Below, piece by piece: positions 13,402 to 21,769 of a DNA stretch of 25,787 nt. The stretch is from positions 1-25,787 of the forward strand of contig CAMAUG010000010.1 of the NCBI GenBank assembly GCA_945861255.1. Direction: 5' to 3'. Numbering within the stretch: the first letter of the stretch is position 1; every line of letters begins with the position of its first letter. The notes under the pieces were generated by a model. That model was not told where the DNA came from and searched no databases. It saw only the letters and a list, made by a program, of their open reading frames with translations. Both the position numbers and the translations under genes were made by a program. The DNA is from Candidatus Sulfopaludibacter sp. SbA3. GTDB taxonomy: Bacteria > Acidobacteriota > Terriglobia > Bryobacterales > Bryobacteraceae.

Positions 13402-14628
13402 CTATTGGGTGGTTTCAGGATACCGCCATTGCCTCGATTTTACAATACGCGCGACCATCTCCGTGAAAGAGAACCACAGATCGCGCGGACGGCTGATGGT
13501 GTACTCGGTTCCGCGGAACAGCCGCACCGCGCGGCCTATGGAATCGCGCCACGGCGCCGCTTGCGGATTCACGGCGTAATTCAGGTAAAACACGGGGTAA
13601 TCCACACTGAGCGGCTTGAGCGTCTCCTCTGGCACCTGCTGGCCGAGCATGACTTTGGGCCCCGCGAAAATCAGGGCGTCGGGATGATCGGCAGTCGACA
13701 TTTCCTGTTGGATCAGTTCCGTCAGAAACTCGGTGTCGCCGTGTTTGTTCTGCAAGCGCTTGGTGTCCACCGTGCCAAGCTTGATGGACTTCAGCGTTTC
13801 TCCCAACGCCGGGAAATCGATCTGATCCGCGCTCTCCTGGCGGTACAGCACGCGCTGTTCCTGCATATTGAAAGCCACCAGGGAAAAAGAGCCAAATTCG
13901 GGCTGTCTTGTAATACGCCGCAACACGGACACCAGGGCGATGGTATCCAGGGGGCGCATGGTATGCGCGTACGCATTCTGGGGCGCGAAGTTCATCAGCA
14001 CTTTGATCTTCAGGGGCGCCTCGATTTTCGAATCCAGCGTTCGCGCCACCGCCGGTTCCGGCGTGAACTGCTCGAAGTGCGCGGCCTCCACCTTGCCCGC
14101 CGGCATTTCCATCTGGATCTCGCGATCGCGGCTCGGCAGCTCCGCGTTCATGTCCCAATAGAAGGAACACACCTTCTCCGTACGGTCTCTGATCAGCCAA
14201 TCGACGTGGTACTTCCCTTCACCCAGATCGATGACACCTTCCAGAATCGCGTCGCCGCCCGCGTCTTCGTCGATCTTTGGCACCATGTAGTGCTGGACAA
14301 AGTAGCTGGGCTCCGCGGAGCGGTCCGCCGGCGTGACGCGGAACAGAATATTGAGAGTGTTCTCCGATCCCGCAATATCCTTCAACGGCACCGTCGCCTC
14401 GAACCCGGCATGAAATCGAAGATCGAATCCGAGCAGCGGTTTTTCCGGCGTGACGGTGCAGTTCAGTTCCTTGCGAACCTCCTGGGCTTCCAGCACCGCC
14501 AGGTCCGTTGCGATCACGTGCACAGCCGCTCCGGGCGTCCCCACCAGCGTCTGCGCCGGAGCCGGGGCACACATCATGCAGCCTGCCAGTGTGACCGCGC
14601 ATGCTCTGATCGATGTTTGGAAATTCAT
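13402..14628 (-). CDS. Secreted or lipid-anchored protein of unknown function
   Basis: I do not recognise the family. The 408-aa product begins at ATG 14628; the frame stays open to 15360 but that part is antisense to ssb. The N-terminus is a signal peptide (MNFQTSIRACAVTLAG). LAGC (14-17) would fit a lipobox, while APAQ at 23-26 would fit ordinary cleavage, so both are possible. An early domain (about 30-190) is beta-rich (GFDLRFHAGFEATVPL). The later half (IALVSVLRRITRQPEFGSFS, VAFNMQEQRVLYRQ, PDALIFAGPKV) has the strand-helix rhythm of a von Willebrand A fold but no DxSxS metal site. It heads the operon with the methyltransferase and rhomboid. A TATGAT box lies about 50 nt upstream of the ATG. 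Confidence 0.8.
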   Translation of the reverse strand: MNFQTSIRACAVTLAGCMMCAPAPAQTLVGTPGAAVHVIATDLAVLEAQEVRKELNCTVTPEKPLLGFDLRFHAGFEATVPLKDIAGSENTLNILFRVTPADRSAEPSYFVQHYMVPKIDEDAGGDAILEGVIDLGEGKYHVDWLIRDRTEKVCSFYWDMNAELPSRDREIQMEMPAGKVEAAHFEQFTPEPAVARTLDSKIEAPLKIKVLMNFAPQNAYAHTMRPLDTIALVSVLRRITRQPEFGSFSLVAFNMQEQRVLYRQESADQIDFPALGETLKSIKLGTVDTKRLQNKHGDTEFLTELIQQEMSTADHPDALIFAGPKVMLGQQVPEETLKPLSVDYPVFYLNYAVNPQAAPWRDSIGRAVRLFRGTEYTISRPRDLWFSFTEMVARIVKSRQWRYPETTQ

Positions 14629-14757
14629 CCCGCCGCCACCCGCGTTCTTTGTCTTGCGTGCCTTCCGCCCAAAATCATACACCCTTTCGAGGCGCAAGCG
14701 CTGCCGGTCTGCTTTTCGGCAGGCGCGCAAGTTCCCTATATGGTAAGTTTTAGAATC

Positions 14758-15282
14758 ATGGCAAGCCGCAGCGTAAACAAAGTGATTCTCATCGGGCACC
14801 TCGGCCGGGACGCCGAGACCGCCTATACCGCCTCCCAGGTGGCGGTAACCAAATTCTCCGTAGCCACCAACCGGCGCTGGAAAGACCAGCAGACCGGCGA
14901 GTGGAAGGAGGAGACGGACTGGTCCCGCGTGGTCCTGTGGCGCGGTGAGAACGTCGCGCCGTACCTCACCAAGGGCACGCAGGTCTACGTCGAAGGGCGC
15001 CTGCAAACGCGCAGTTATGACGACAAAGACGGCAAGAAGGTGTGGGCCACCGACGTGGTCGCCGATCAGGTGATCCTGCTCGGCGGCCGCGGCGCTGGCG
15101 GCGGTTCCGGAGCCGGCGCGGGTGGTGAAGAGGGTTTCTCGCAAGAAGGCTACGCGCAACCTGCCAGTCAGGGTGCCGGCCAGGGTATGCGCTCCGCCCC
15201 CCGCGCCCGCCCAGCCGCCGCGCCTGCCGCCGCCGAGCCGCCCATGCAGGATGGCATCAGCGACGACGACGTGCCGTTCTAA
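14758..15282 (+). CDS. ssb: Single-stranded DNA-binding protein
   Basis: The 174-aa SSB has a classic OB fold: MASRSVNKVILIGHLGRDAE, VTKFSVATNRRWKD, TDWSRVVLWRG, YLTKGTQVYVEGRLQTRSYD and WATDVVADQVILLGG. A Gly-rich then Pro/Ala-rich linker (about 112-162) leads to the acidic tip DDDVPF that recruits partner proteins. It coats single-stranded DNA in replication and repair. ATG 14758 is preferred over an in-frame ATG at 14740, because MASRSVNKV matches family starts. A TATATG box at 14737-14742 may be the -10. The gene is divergent from the secreted unknown protein. Confidence 0.96.
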   Translation: MASRSVNKVILIGHLGRDAETAYTASQVAVTKFSVATNRRWKDQQTGEWKEETDWSRVVLWRGENVAPYLTKGTQVYVEGRLQTRSYDDKDGKKVWATDVVADQVILLGGRGAGGGSGAGAGGEEGFSQEGYAQPASQGAGQGMRSAPRARPAAAPAAAEPPMQDGISDDDVPF

Positions 15283-15408
15283 GCATCCTCCCGGTTGTGC
15301 CGTTCGACTCAGCATGCCGAGGCACGGGTCACCGCTCCCCGGCTGCGGCGTTCTGGCCACCGCCCAGTATGATCGCGCGCGGCGGACGTAGGCGCCGGCC
15401 CGAGGCGC

Positions 15409-15873
15409 TCACACGCGACTGAAAGCGGAGCCTGGAGCCAATCGGAGCTCCATGACAACCATCGAGTCCACTGGATCGGAGTAGTAACGGGGCTCGGTTC
15501 GGATCGCCTTGAAGCCGAAATTCTTGTTCAGCCTTATCATTGCCGTGTTCCGCTTGCGGCAGTTCGTCACGATGCGCTTGAACCCGTGATGCCGCGCAAA
15601 TGCCACTTCCCAGGCCTTCATCAGCCTGCCGAACCCGCGACCTTGGAATCCGGGGTGAATACCCGTAGTGGCGATATAGAGGGAATTCTGCGCGACATTC
15701 CGTTCAAACGCGCAGCACCCCACTTTCACGCCGCCCTCCAGCAGCCAATACGATTCGAGAGTTTGCCAGTAAGGGGCGTCGAAGCGATCGGACTCGCCGA
15801 ACACCTTGCGGTCGAAGATCATGAGGCTGCGGAGTTCTTTGGGTAGTTCGGCGCGCCGGAAGATCGTGAGCAT
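15409..15873 (-). CDS. GNAT-family N-acetyltransferase
   Basis: The 154-aa protein (from ATG 15873; a GTG at 15876 directly before it is possible) has the GNAT acetyl-CoA loop HPGFQGRGFGRLM and the later RKRNTAMIRLNKNFGFKAIR helix-strand typical of the C-terminal part. N-terminal MIFDRKVFGESDRF and YWLLEGGVKVGCCAF fit the substrate half. The substrate cannot be told. It begins immediately after the trpE(G) stop (TGAGTGATG), so it is the last gene of that operon. Confidence 0.87.
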   Translation of the reverse strand: MLTIFRRAELPKELRSLMIFDRKVFGESDRFDAPYWQTLESYWLLEGGVKVGCCAFERNVAQNSLYIATTGIHPGFQGRGFGRLMKAWEVAFARHHGFKRIVTNCRKRNTAMIRLNKNFGFKAIRTEPRYYSDPVDSMVVMELRLAPGSAFSRV

Positions 15874-15876
15874 CAC

Positions 15877-18033
15877 TCAGCGCAAGGCTCGCGCGCGCCC
15901 AAGCTGGCGCACCACGTTTTCCATCAAACGCAGGCCGCAGTCTCCTTCGAGCGTAAGGATCGATTCGGGATGAAACTGCACGGCCTCCATGGGCAGGTCG
16001 CGGTGGCGCACGCCCATGATCACGCCGTCGTCGGTTTCGGCGGTAATCTCGAGCACGCTCGGGAGCTTTTCGCGGATCGCGTACAGCGAGTGATAGCGGC
16101 CCACTTGTATCTGCTCCGGCAGGCCCTCGAAGACGCCGATGCCGCGATGCCGGATCATCGACGGCTTGCCGTGCACGGGATAGCCTAGCACGCCCAGCTC
16201 GCCGCCGAACGCCTCCACCATGCCCTGCAGGCCGAGACACACTCCGAAAACAGGAACACCAAGTTTGGCCGCGTGGCGGATCAATTCGGGGACTCCGAAA
16301 TCCGACGGGCGGCCCGGACCGGGCGAAACCAGGATCAAGGACGGGTCGATCTTCTCGATCAAGTGCAGCGGGAATCCCGAGCGGTACGTCATCACCTGCG
16401 CACCCGTCTGGCGCGCGTAATTCGCCAGCGTGTGAATAAAGCAATCTTCGTGGTCGACCAGCAATAGACGGACCCCGGCGCCTTCTCCCGCGCGCGGCGC
16501 ATAGACCAGATCGGTTTTCTTTTCGGCGTTCAGCGCGCGGAAGAAACCGGTGGCTTTCATCCAACACTCGCGGTCTTCGCTCGCTGGATCGGAATCGTAG
16601 AGCAGCGTGGCGCCTGCCGCGTAACGCGCCTGGCCATTCTTCAAGTGAATAGTCCGGATGGTGATGCCGGTGTTGATATCGCCATCGAAGGAGATCATCC
16701 CCACCGCGCCTGCATACCAGGCCCGTGCTTCGTTTTCCAGATTTTCAATGGCCTGCGCGGCCCATTTTTTGGGTGCACCGATCACGGTGACGGCCCACAT
16801 GTGGGTGAGAAACGCGTCGAGCGAATCGAATCCATCGGCCAGCGTCCCCTCCACGTGATCCACGGTGTGGAACACGCCCGCGTAGGATTCAATCAACCGC
16901 CGAGCGATCAGTTTTACCGACCCCGGTACGGCGATGCGCGACTTGTCGTTGCGGTCGACGTCCGTGCACATCGTCAGTTCCGATTCTTCCTTGAGGGAAT
17001 TCAAAAGCTGCTTGATGTTTTCGGCGTCGCGCAGAGGGTCCCCCGTGCGGCGCGCTGTGCCGGAGATGGGGCACGTCTCCATGCGGCGGCCCTCCACGCG
17101 CACGAACATTTCCGGCGACGCGCCGATCAATTGCTCCTCGCCCAACTGCAGGAAAAATTCGTAGGGACTCGGACTGGCGAGTTGAATCTTCTCGAACAAT
17201 TCCGAGGGGCTGGCGTTGTAGGGAGTCTCAAAAATCTGGCGGAGAATCACCTCGTAGTAATCGCCCTGCCGCATTCGCTCGCGCACGGTTTGCACCTTGG
17301 CGATGTACTGCTCGGGGGTGTGATCGCTGGTGATGACGGCCGCTTCCGGCGCTTTCCCGCGCGGCCGCTTCAGGCGTTCATTGGTACGGGGGATACCGTG
17401 CGTACTGGCGCCGCGGCCCGCGAAATCGAACTGATAGCGTTCGATGCGTTCCGTCTTGCGATCCATGAAGTAAATGTCGTCGCACAGGAACAGGTGCAGG
17501 TCTTTCACGTCTTCGCGCGGCAGCTTCAACTCGATGGGATCGAACTGCAATAACAGGTCATAGCCGAATGCTCCCACCAGTGCCAGGCGCCCCGCGAGCG
17601 GATGCTTGAATTCCTCGATTAGCGCCCGCAGCACTGAAAATGCCGATGGTTGCTTGCTGCGCTCTTCTTCCGGAAACAATGCCGGCAAGGGTTTCAGTGT
17701 CCCGTGCAGGACGCCATCTTCATTCGCGAACGTTTCCCAGTGCGGATGCGGCGCGAGCACCGGCTCCAGCATCAGGTTCAGCGCCCGGCCCCGTTCGTTG
17801 AGCGGCCGGATCAGCACGTCGCGGCCGCGCGAAATGATTTCGATGGGCGGCGCGGCTGCCCCGATATCCCACCGCGAGTAGCGCCCGGGAAATTCATAGC
17901 CTGATGAGAGATAAATTCCGCGCTGCGTGTCCAGCTTCTTCAACAAACCGCGCAGCCCGCGGTCAAAGCGCACGTTGGAGGCGGTGCGGGTAACGGTGAT
18001 ACCGCTCGGCGTGGAATAGGATTCAGGGCGCAT
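15877..18033 (-). CDS. trpE(G): Anthranilate synthase, fused TrpE-TrpG
   Basis: This 718-aa fusion converts chorismate and glutamine to anthranilate, the first step of tryptophan synthesis. The TrpE half (about 1-500) shows SSGYEFPGRYSRWD (the tryptophan-site region), GDYYEVILRQIF, PISGTARRTGDP, DVDRNDKSRIAVPGSVK, HTVDHVEG and VTVIGAPKKWAAQ. The TrpG amidotransferase half (about 520-710) has VSPGPGRPSDFG, the cysteine nucleophile C599 in GVCLGLQ, and His688/Glu690 in QFHPESI. The layout and length match the rhizobial-type TrpE(G) of about 730 aa. PhzE is a related alternative, but no phenazine genes are nearby. No Trp-rich leader peptide is seen upstream. Confidence 0.9.
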   Translation of the reverse strand: MRPESYSTPSGITVTRTASNVRFDRGLRGLLKKLDTQRGIYLSSGYEFPGRYSRWDIGAAAPPIEIISRGRDVLIRPLNERGRALNLMLEPVLAPHPHWETFANEDGVLHGTLKPLPALFPEEERSKQPSAFSVLRALIEEFKHPLAGRLALVGAFGYDLLLQFDPIELKLPREDVKDLHLFLCDDIYFMDRKTERIERYQFDFAGRGASTHGIPRTNERLKRPRGKAPEAAVITSDHTPEQYIAKVQTVRERMRQGDYYEVILRQIFETPYNASPSELFEKIQLASPSPYEFFLQLGEEQLIGASPEMFVRVEGRRMETCPISGTARRTGDPLRDAENIKQLLNSLKEESELTMCTDVDRNDKSRIAVPGSVKLIARRLIESYAGVFHTVDHVEGTLADGFDSLDAFLTHMWAVTVIGAPKKWAAQAIENLENEARAWYAGAVGMISFDGDINTGITIRTIHLKNGQARYAAGATLLYDSDPASEDRECWMKATGFFRALNAEKKTDLVYAPRAGEGAGVRLLLVDHEDCFIHTLANYARQTGAQVMTYRSGFPLHLIEKIDPSLILVSPGPGRPSDFGVPELIRHAAKLGVPVFGVCLGLQGMVEAFGGELGVLGYPVHGKPSMIRHRGIGVFEGLPEQIQVGRYHSLYAIREKLPSVLEITAETDDGVIMGVRHRDLPMEAVQFHPESILTLEGDCGLRLMENVVRQLGRARALR

Positions 18034-18061
18034 AAAACAGCGAGGAAGGGCGCTAAATCTG

Positions 18062-18089
18062 AGGATAACACCCGTGGTGATCGTGTAAC
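18062..18089 (-). promoter_or_regulatory. Candidate promoter for trpE(G)
   Basis: On the minus strand, GTTACA (18089-18084), a 16-nt spacer and TATCCT (18067-18062), the same -10 as the ribBA-like gene. It lies just after the toxin stop, giving a leader of about 20 nt. The overlapping TAACGTTA palindrome (18086-18093) could be an operator. It would uncouple trpE(G) from the upstream genes. Confidence 0.4.
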
Positions 18090-18090
18090 G

Positions 18091-18421
18091 TTATCGCCCA
18101 ACACCGCCAAGCTGTATTACCTGGCCTGATTTGACACGCTCGGCGGCCGATACGAGTTCCGGGAAAAACGGGAAGAAACTCTCGAATCGATTATTCGGAA
18201 CCCGCACAATCAAGACACCGATCTGGTAACGCGAGATATCGGCCTGACGAGCAAACCGCCGGTCCACTGTAACAAACACATCATACGATTTGCCGGCAAG
18301 CTCCAACAGAGGGACATCCTTTGCAGACTTCCATCCAACCTCGGTAACAGTCCTCACCGCGTGGCCGGGGAAAGCGCGCTTCAGGCGGGCGGGAAACGCA
18401 CTCATCAAGCAAAATTCGCAC
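18091..18421 (-). pseudogene. DUF5615 PIN-like toxin with a frameshift near the N-terminus
   Basis: DUF5615 proteins are PIN/Mut7-C-like putative nucleases paired with DUF433 antitoxins. Reading from GTG 18421, which overlaps the antitoxin stop by one base (TAGTG), gives VRILLDECV, the expected first strand with the catalytic Asp. The rest, PARLKRAFPGHAVRTVTEVG and then WKSAKDVPLLELAGKSYD and FVTVDRRFARQ, lies in another frame. Removing one T from the TTT at 18396-18394 joins both into a normal-looking protein of about 108 aa. As it stands, the long frame would have to start at TTG 18408 or ATG 18405, without the catalytic segment. The toxin is probably inactive, unless frameshifting or a sequencing error is involved. 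Confidence 0.78.
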
Positions 18422-18672
18422 TACGGCGTGACGAGTTCGACGATCTGTTCCTTGGCGAATTCAAGGAATCGGCTCACTTGTTCCCGCGAAACGGACGGGT
18501 AGTCCTGAAAGAAATCCTCCAAGGTGGAATTCCCTTCGATATAGTCGAGCAAGCACTGAACGGGAACGCGTGTCCCCTTGAAACAGGGGGTGCCGCTCAT
18601 CCGCTCTGGGTCGACCCAAACGACTTCGCCGAGCTGCGCTTTCTGCTCAACCGTCACACCTTCAAGGTACAC
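18421..18672 (-). CDS. DUF433 antitoxin (VapB-like, HTH)
   Basis: The 83-aa protein from GTG 18672 shows the DUF433 pattern: VWVDPERMSGTPCFKGTRVP, then VQCLLDYIEGNSTLEDFFQD, YPSVSREQVSRFLEFAKEQI. The family is a small helix-turn-helix domain and acts as antitoxin to DUF5615 partners, probably also as repressor. It starts one codon after the hemW stop (TAG ATC GTG) and overlaps the toxin start by one base. The module is thus wedged into the cyaY-hemW operon. The local sequence looks less GC-rich than hemW. Confidence 0.85.
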   Translation of the reverse strand: MYLEGVTVEQKAQLGEVVWVDPERMSGTPCFKGTRVPVQCLLDYIEGNSTLEDFFQDYPSVSREQVSRFLEFAKEQIVELVTP

Positions 18673-18675
18673 GAT

Positions 18676-19767
18676 CTACCTGACGCTAGGAGCCACACCT
18701 CCGACAAACTCCGCGAACACTTCATTCGACAGCAGCACTCCGCGCGGAGTGAGCCGGATGCGGCCCTCGTGACGTTCCACCAGACCCTCGCTAGTGAATT
18801 GGCCGATCACTTCCGCAAACGGTGCAGTGTCGTCCGCGATCCCTTCGCTGAGACGAAGACCAAGGTAGAACTTCTCGCCAACGGCATCGGCGGGCGTGCG
18901 CTCCGGCGACGCGAATCCCGCGACGTAGTCGGCCACGTTCTCCGGATTCTGCCAGCGCATCTCGCCGCAAAAGGAATGCGCGTCGGCGCCGAACCCCAGG
19001 TAAGGCTCGCGCTTCCAATACTTCAAATTGTGGATGGATTCAAAACCCCGCCGCGCGAAATTTGAGATTTCGTAGCGTTCCATTCCCATTGCGGTCAGCC
19101 GCTCCACCGCCGTCTCGTAATAATCCGCGATCGCGTCTTCCACAGGCACGTCGGACGCACCATAGCGCGAGCCGTTGTTCAGAATTTCCAGGCCAAGGCG
19201 GCTGTCTTCGTCCACTTCGAGCATGTAAACCGATACGTGCGGAGTGCCGAGCCGCTCGATCCAGTCGAGCGATTCCTTCCAACTCGCGGGCGTCTGCCCG
19301 GGCAGGCCCGCGATGAGGTCAATACTGATCGACGCGATTCCACAGCCCCGCAACAGCGCCACTTCGCGTTCCACGATCTCCGCCGTATGCTTGCGGCCTG
19401 TGCGGGCGAGCTCTTTTTGAACGAACGATTGTACGCCGAGGCTCACGCGGTTGACGCCTGCCTCGCTCCACGCCAGCAGTTTCTCGCGCGTCAGGCCGCC
19501 GGGGGCGGCTTCTATCGTAGCCTCCCGCCACGGTTTCCCAGGAACACTTGCGAGGACGGAAGCGAGCGCCGTGGGGTCCATCTGGCTGGGTGTGCCGCCT
19601 CCCAGGTACACCGTTTCCGGGGTCCAGGGCCACTCTGTCTTCAGCAGCTCGGCGCGCAATTCGTCAACGTAACTAGGCTCCAGCTCGCGCGGGAAAACAC
19701 CCGAGGCGAAATTGCAGTACGTGCACTTTTGCGCGCAGAACGGATAAGAAATGTAGACGCCGGGCAC
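18676..19767 (-). CDS. hemW: HemW-like heme chaperone, radical SAM
   Basis: The 363-aa protein has the radical SAM cluster motif CAQKCTYC (C11, C15, C18), followed by VYLGGGTPSQMDP, NRVSLGVQSF, SIDLIAGLPGQTPASW and HVSVYMLEVDEDSRL. The HemN-C-like end has YEISNFARRGFES, HNLKYWKREPYLGFGADAHS and a winged-helix-like tail. The CxxxCxxC motif at the very N-terminus and the HNLKYW segment fit HemW, which binds heme and delivers it to apo-proteins, rather than coproporphyrinogen dehydrogenase HemN. The start is GTG 19767, 3 nt after the cyaY stop; it is compact compared with E. coli HemW. Confidence 0.9.
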   Translation of the reverse strand: MPGVYISYPFCAQKCTYCNFASGVFPRELEPSYVDELRAELLKTEWPWTPETVYLGGGTPSQMDPTALASVLASVPGKPWREATIEAAPGGLTREKLLAWSEAGVNRVSLGVQSFVQKELARTGRKHTAEIVEREVALLRGCGIASISIDLIAGLPGQTPASWKESLDWIERLGTPHVSVYMLEVDEDSRLGLEILNNGSRYGASDVPVEDAIADYYETAVERLTAMGMERYEISNFARRGFESIHNLKYWKREPYLGFGADAHSFCGEMRWQNPENVADYVAGFASPERTPADAVGEKFYLGLRLSEGIADDTAPFAEVIGQFTSEGLVERHEGRIRLTPRGVLLSNEVFAEFVGGVAPSVR

Positions 19768-19770
19768 GGC

Positions 19771-20091
19771 TTACAGCTTCACTTCCTCGCCCAGTTGCTG
19801 CCCGATCGCGGACCCGATCAATTGCGCCAAAGACTGGCCGCCCGTGGCGAATTCGCCGCGCGCTTCATCCCAATCGAGCTTATGGCTCCGCAGTTGCGCG
19901 GATACCCAGATCTGTTTCACCGGCGAATTGGGACTGACGACGAATTTGGCGGGAGGCGTTTCGAATTCAATCGTCAGTGCGCCGGAGTTGAAGTCGGCTT
20001 CGAAATCGTGCCGATCCGCCGCGGCCGTCAAGCGGCGGTGCAGGTCCTCAAGGGCATGATCGGCCCGGTCGCGAAATTGGTTGTCTTCCAT
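19771..20091 (-). CDS. cyaY: Frataxin-like iron protein CyaY
   Basis: The 106-aa protein matches bacterial frataxin in length and pattern: acidic first helix FRDRADHALEDLHRRL, strand pair FEADFNSGALTIEFE, the conserved PVKQIWVSAQLRSHKLDWDE and a final helix QSLAQLIGSAIGQQL. Frataxin binds iron through the acidic ridge and modulates Fe-S cluster assembly. An in-frame TGA directly before the ATG fixes the start. It heads the minus-strand run and shares a 100-nt divergent region with bshC. Pairing with hemW suggests a common iron/heme theme. Confidence 0.85.
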   Translation of the reverse strand: MEDNQFRDRADHALEDLHRRLTAAADRHDFEADFNSGALTIEFETPPAKFVVSPNSPVKQIWVSAQLRSHKLDWDEARGEFATGGQSLAQLIGSAIGQQLGEEVKL

Positions 20092-20155
20092 TCAGTCTCT
20101 GTGCATCCATTCTCCTACAACTCTCTTACAACTTTCGCCGGGCCTGCCGCATCTG

Positions 20156-20185
20156 TTACCCTTGGTCCTGTCTGTTTGATATTAG
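20156..20185 (+). promoter_or_regulatory. Candidate promoter for bshC
   Basis: TTACCC (20156-20161), an 18-nt spacer and TATTAG (20180-20185), only 6 nt before the ATG at 20192. No Shine-Dalgarno is present, so the message may be leaderless. Confidence 0.35.
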
Positions 20186-20191
20186 CCCGCT

Positions 20192-21751
20192 ATGCAACCT
20201 GCATGTATCCGGCACACCGATTTGCCAGGCACGTCCCGGCTATTTGCGGATTTTTCCTATCATTTTGATAGAGTTGCAAAGTTCTACCGGCACGATCCGA
20301 ACTCTGCGGCGTCGCTGAAGCGCGCAGTGGGGGAGATCGACTACCCAGATGAACGGCGGGCGGCGCTGGTTGCCGCACTGGCCGCCCAGAACGGACCCTC
20401 GGAAGCGCTGCAGCGTTTATCGGAGCCGGGAACCGTGGTCGTCGTAACCGGCCAGCAGGTGGGTTTATTCACTGGACCCGCCTACACCATCTATAAGGCC
20501 GTTACCGCAGCGCGATTGGCACGGCAGCTTACTGAAATTGGAACTCCCGCTGTCCCCGTCTTCTGGCTAGCCACTGAGGACCACGACTTTCCGGAAGTGG
20601 ACCACGCGTGGGTGTTCAATGCCGCGGGTGAGTCGGTGCAACTGCGCGTCGAAGCGCCCAAGGAGACTGCGGGCCGCCCCCGTCCGGTGGGAGGCATTGC
20701 AGTCACGAACCCGCCCATCGAGAATCTGCGCGCCGCGCTGGCGGGGATGCCGTTTGCCGATGACGTGCTCGCCGTGGCCGCCGAAGCTTACGCCCCGGGC
20801 GTCACCATGGGCGCCGGATTCCGCGCATTGATGCGGAAGATCGCCGGCAAGCTCGGCTTGATTTTCCTTGATCCCCTGGACCCGGCTATTCGCAGGATCG
20901 CCGCTCCGTTCCTTGCGAAAGCACTGCAAGCGGCGCCCGAATTGAAATCCGACCTGCTGGAGCGCACGCGGGAATTGACAGCCGCCGGCTACCACGCACA
21001 AGTACATGTGGACGCCAAAACTTCGCTGTTTTTCTCGCTCGAAAACGGCGAGCGCGTGACGCTGCGGCGCAAGGATGCCGACTACGCGGAGCTGGCCGGC
21101 CGCGCTGAAACCATTTCTCCCAATGCGTTGTTGCGTCCGGTGATGCAGGATTACCTGCTGCCGTCGGTGGCGTTCATCGGAGGGCCGGGCGAACTGGCGT
21201 ACCTGGCGCAGTCCCACGTGCTCTATGAGAGGCTGCTCGGGCGCATGCCCGTGATGCTGGCGCGCGGCGGCTTCACGCTGCTCGATTCCCGCTCCGCCAG
21301 GCTGCTGCATCGCTATGGCATGACCGTCGCGCAGGCGTTTGTACATCAGGAAGCCTTGCAGGAACGGATCGCCCGCGCGCTGGTGCCGGAGATGGTTTCA
21401 AAATCGGTGGAGAACGCCAAGTCTGGAATCGCGCGCCACCTGGATGAATTAAACGCGGAGTTGCAAGCGTTCGACCCGACGCTTGCCAGCGCGCTCGAAA
21501 AGAGCCGCGCGAAAGTCATCCACCAGATAGACAAGATCGCCCGGAAGACCGCACGGGAAGCCATGCGCCGCGACCAGCGCGCGACCTCCGACGCGCGGCA
21601 CCTGGCGAACCTGCTGTACCCGCACCGTCACTTGCAGGAACGCTTTTATTCGATCCTGCCGTTTCTGGCCCAGCACGGCATGGACTTGGTGGAACGCCTG
21701 TATGAGGCCGCCGAGCCCGGTTGTCCGGATCATCGTGTGTTCACGGTGTGA
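20192..21751 (+). CDS. bshC: Putative cysteine ligase BshC (bacillithiol synthesis)
   Basis: The 519-aa protein matches BshC in length and pattern: VVVVTGQQVGLFTGPAYTIY (nucleotide-binding-like loop), VPVFWLATEDHDFPEVDHAW, RPVMQDYLLPSVAFIGGPGE and ARGGFTLLDSRSARLL, then a coiled-coil stretch (about 400-450) and the end motif NLLYPHRHLQERFYSILPFL. BshC is thought to add cysteine to glucosamine-malate in the last step of bacillithiol synthesis. bshA and bshB are not in the window. The aldolase gene follows after 18 nt and is probably co-transcribed. Confidence 0.92.
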   Translation: MQPACIRHTDLPGTSRLFADFSYHFDRVAKFYRHDPNSAASLKRAVGEIDYPDERRAALVAALAAQNGPSEALQRLSEPGTVVVVTGQQVGLFTGPAYTIYKAVTAARLARQLTEIGTPAVPVFWLATEDHDFPEVDHAWVFNAAGESVQLRVEAPKETAGRPRPVGGIAVTNPPIENLRAALAGMPFADDVLAVAAEAYAPGVTMGAGFRALMRKIAGKLGLIFLDPLDPAIRRIAAPFLAKALQAAPELKSDLLERTRELTAAGYHAQVHVDAKTSLFFSLENGERVTLRRKDADYAELAGRAETISPNALLRPVMQDYLLPSVAFIGGPGELAYLAQSHVLYERLLGRMPVMLARGGFTLLDSRSARLLHRYGMTVAQAFVHQEALQERIARALVPEMVSKSVENAKSGIARHLDELNAELQAFDPTLASALEKSRAKVIHQIDKIARKTAREAMRRDQRATSDARHLANLLYPHRHLQERFYSILPFLAQHGMDLVERLYEAAEPGCPDHRVFTV

Positions 21752-21769
21752 CGGTATCTCTATTCACTT

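Noticed and set aside
13060..14757. Long plus-strand open frame running into ssb (would give a 740-aa protein)
   Set aside because: It is antisense to the methyltransferase and secreted-protein genes, has a composition unlike a protein, and the SSB start at 14758 is clear.
14629..15360. N-terminal extension of the secreted unknown protein across ssb
   Set aside because: The extension is antisense to ssb, while ATG 14628 gives a proper signal peptide.
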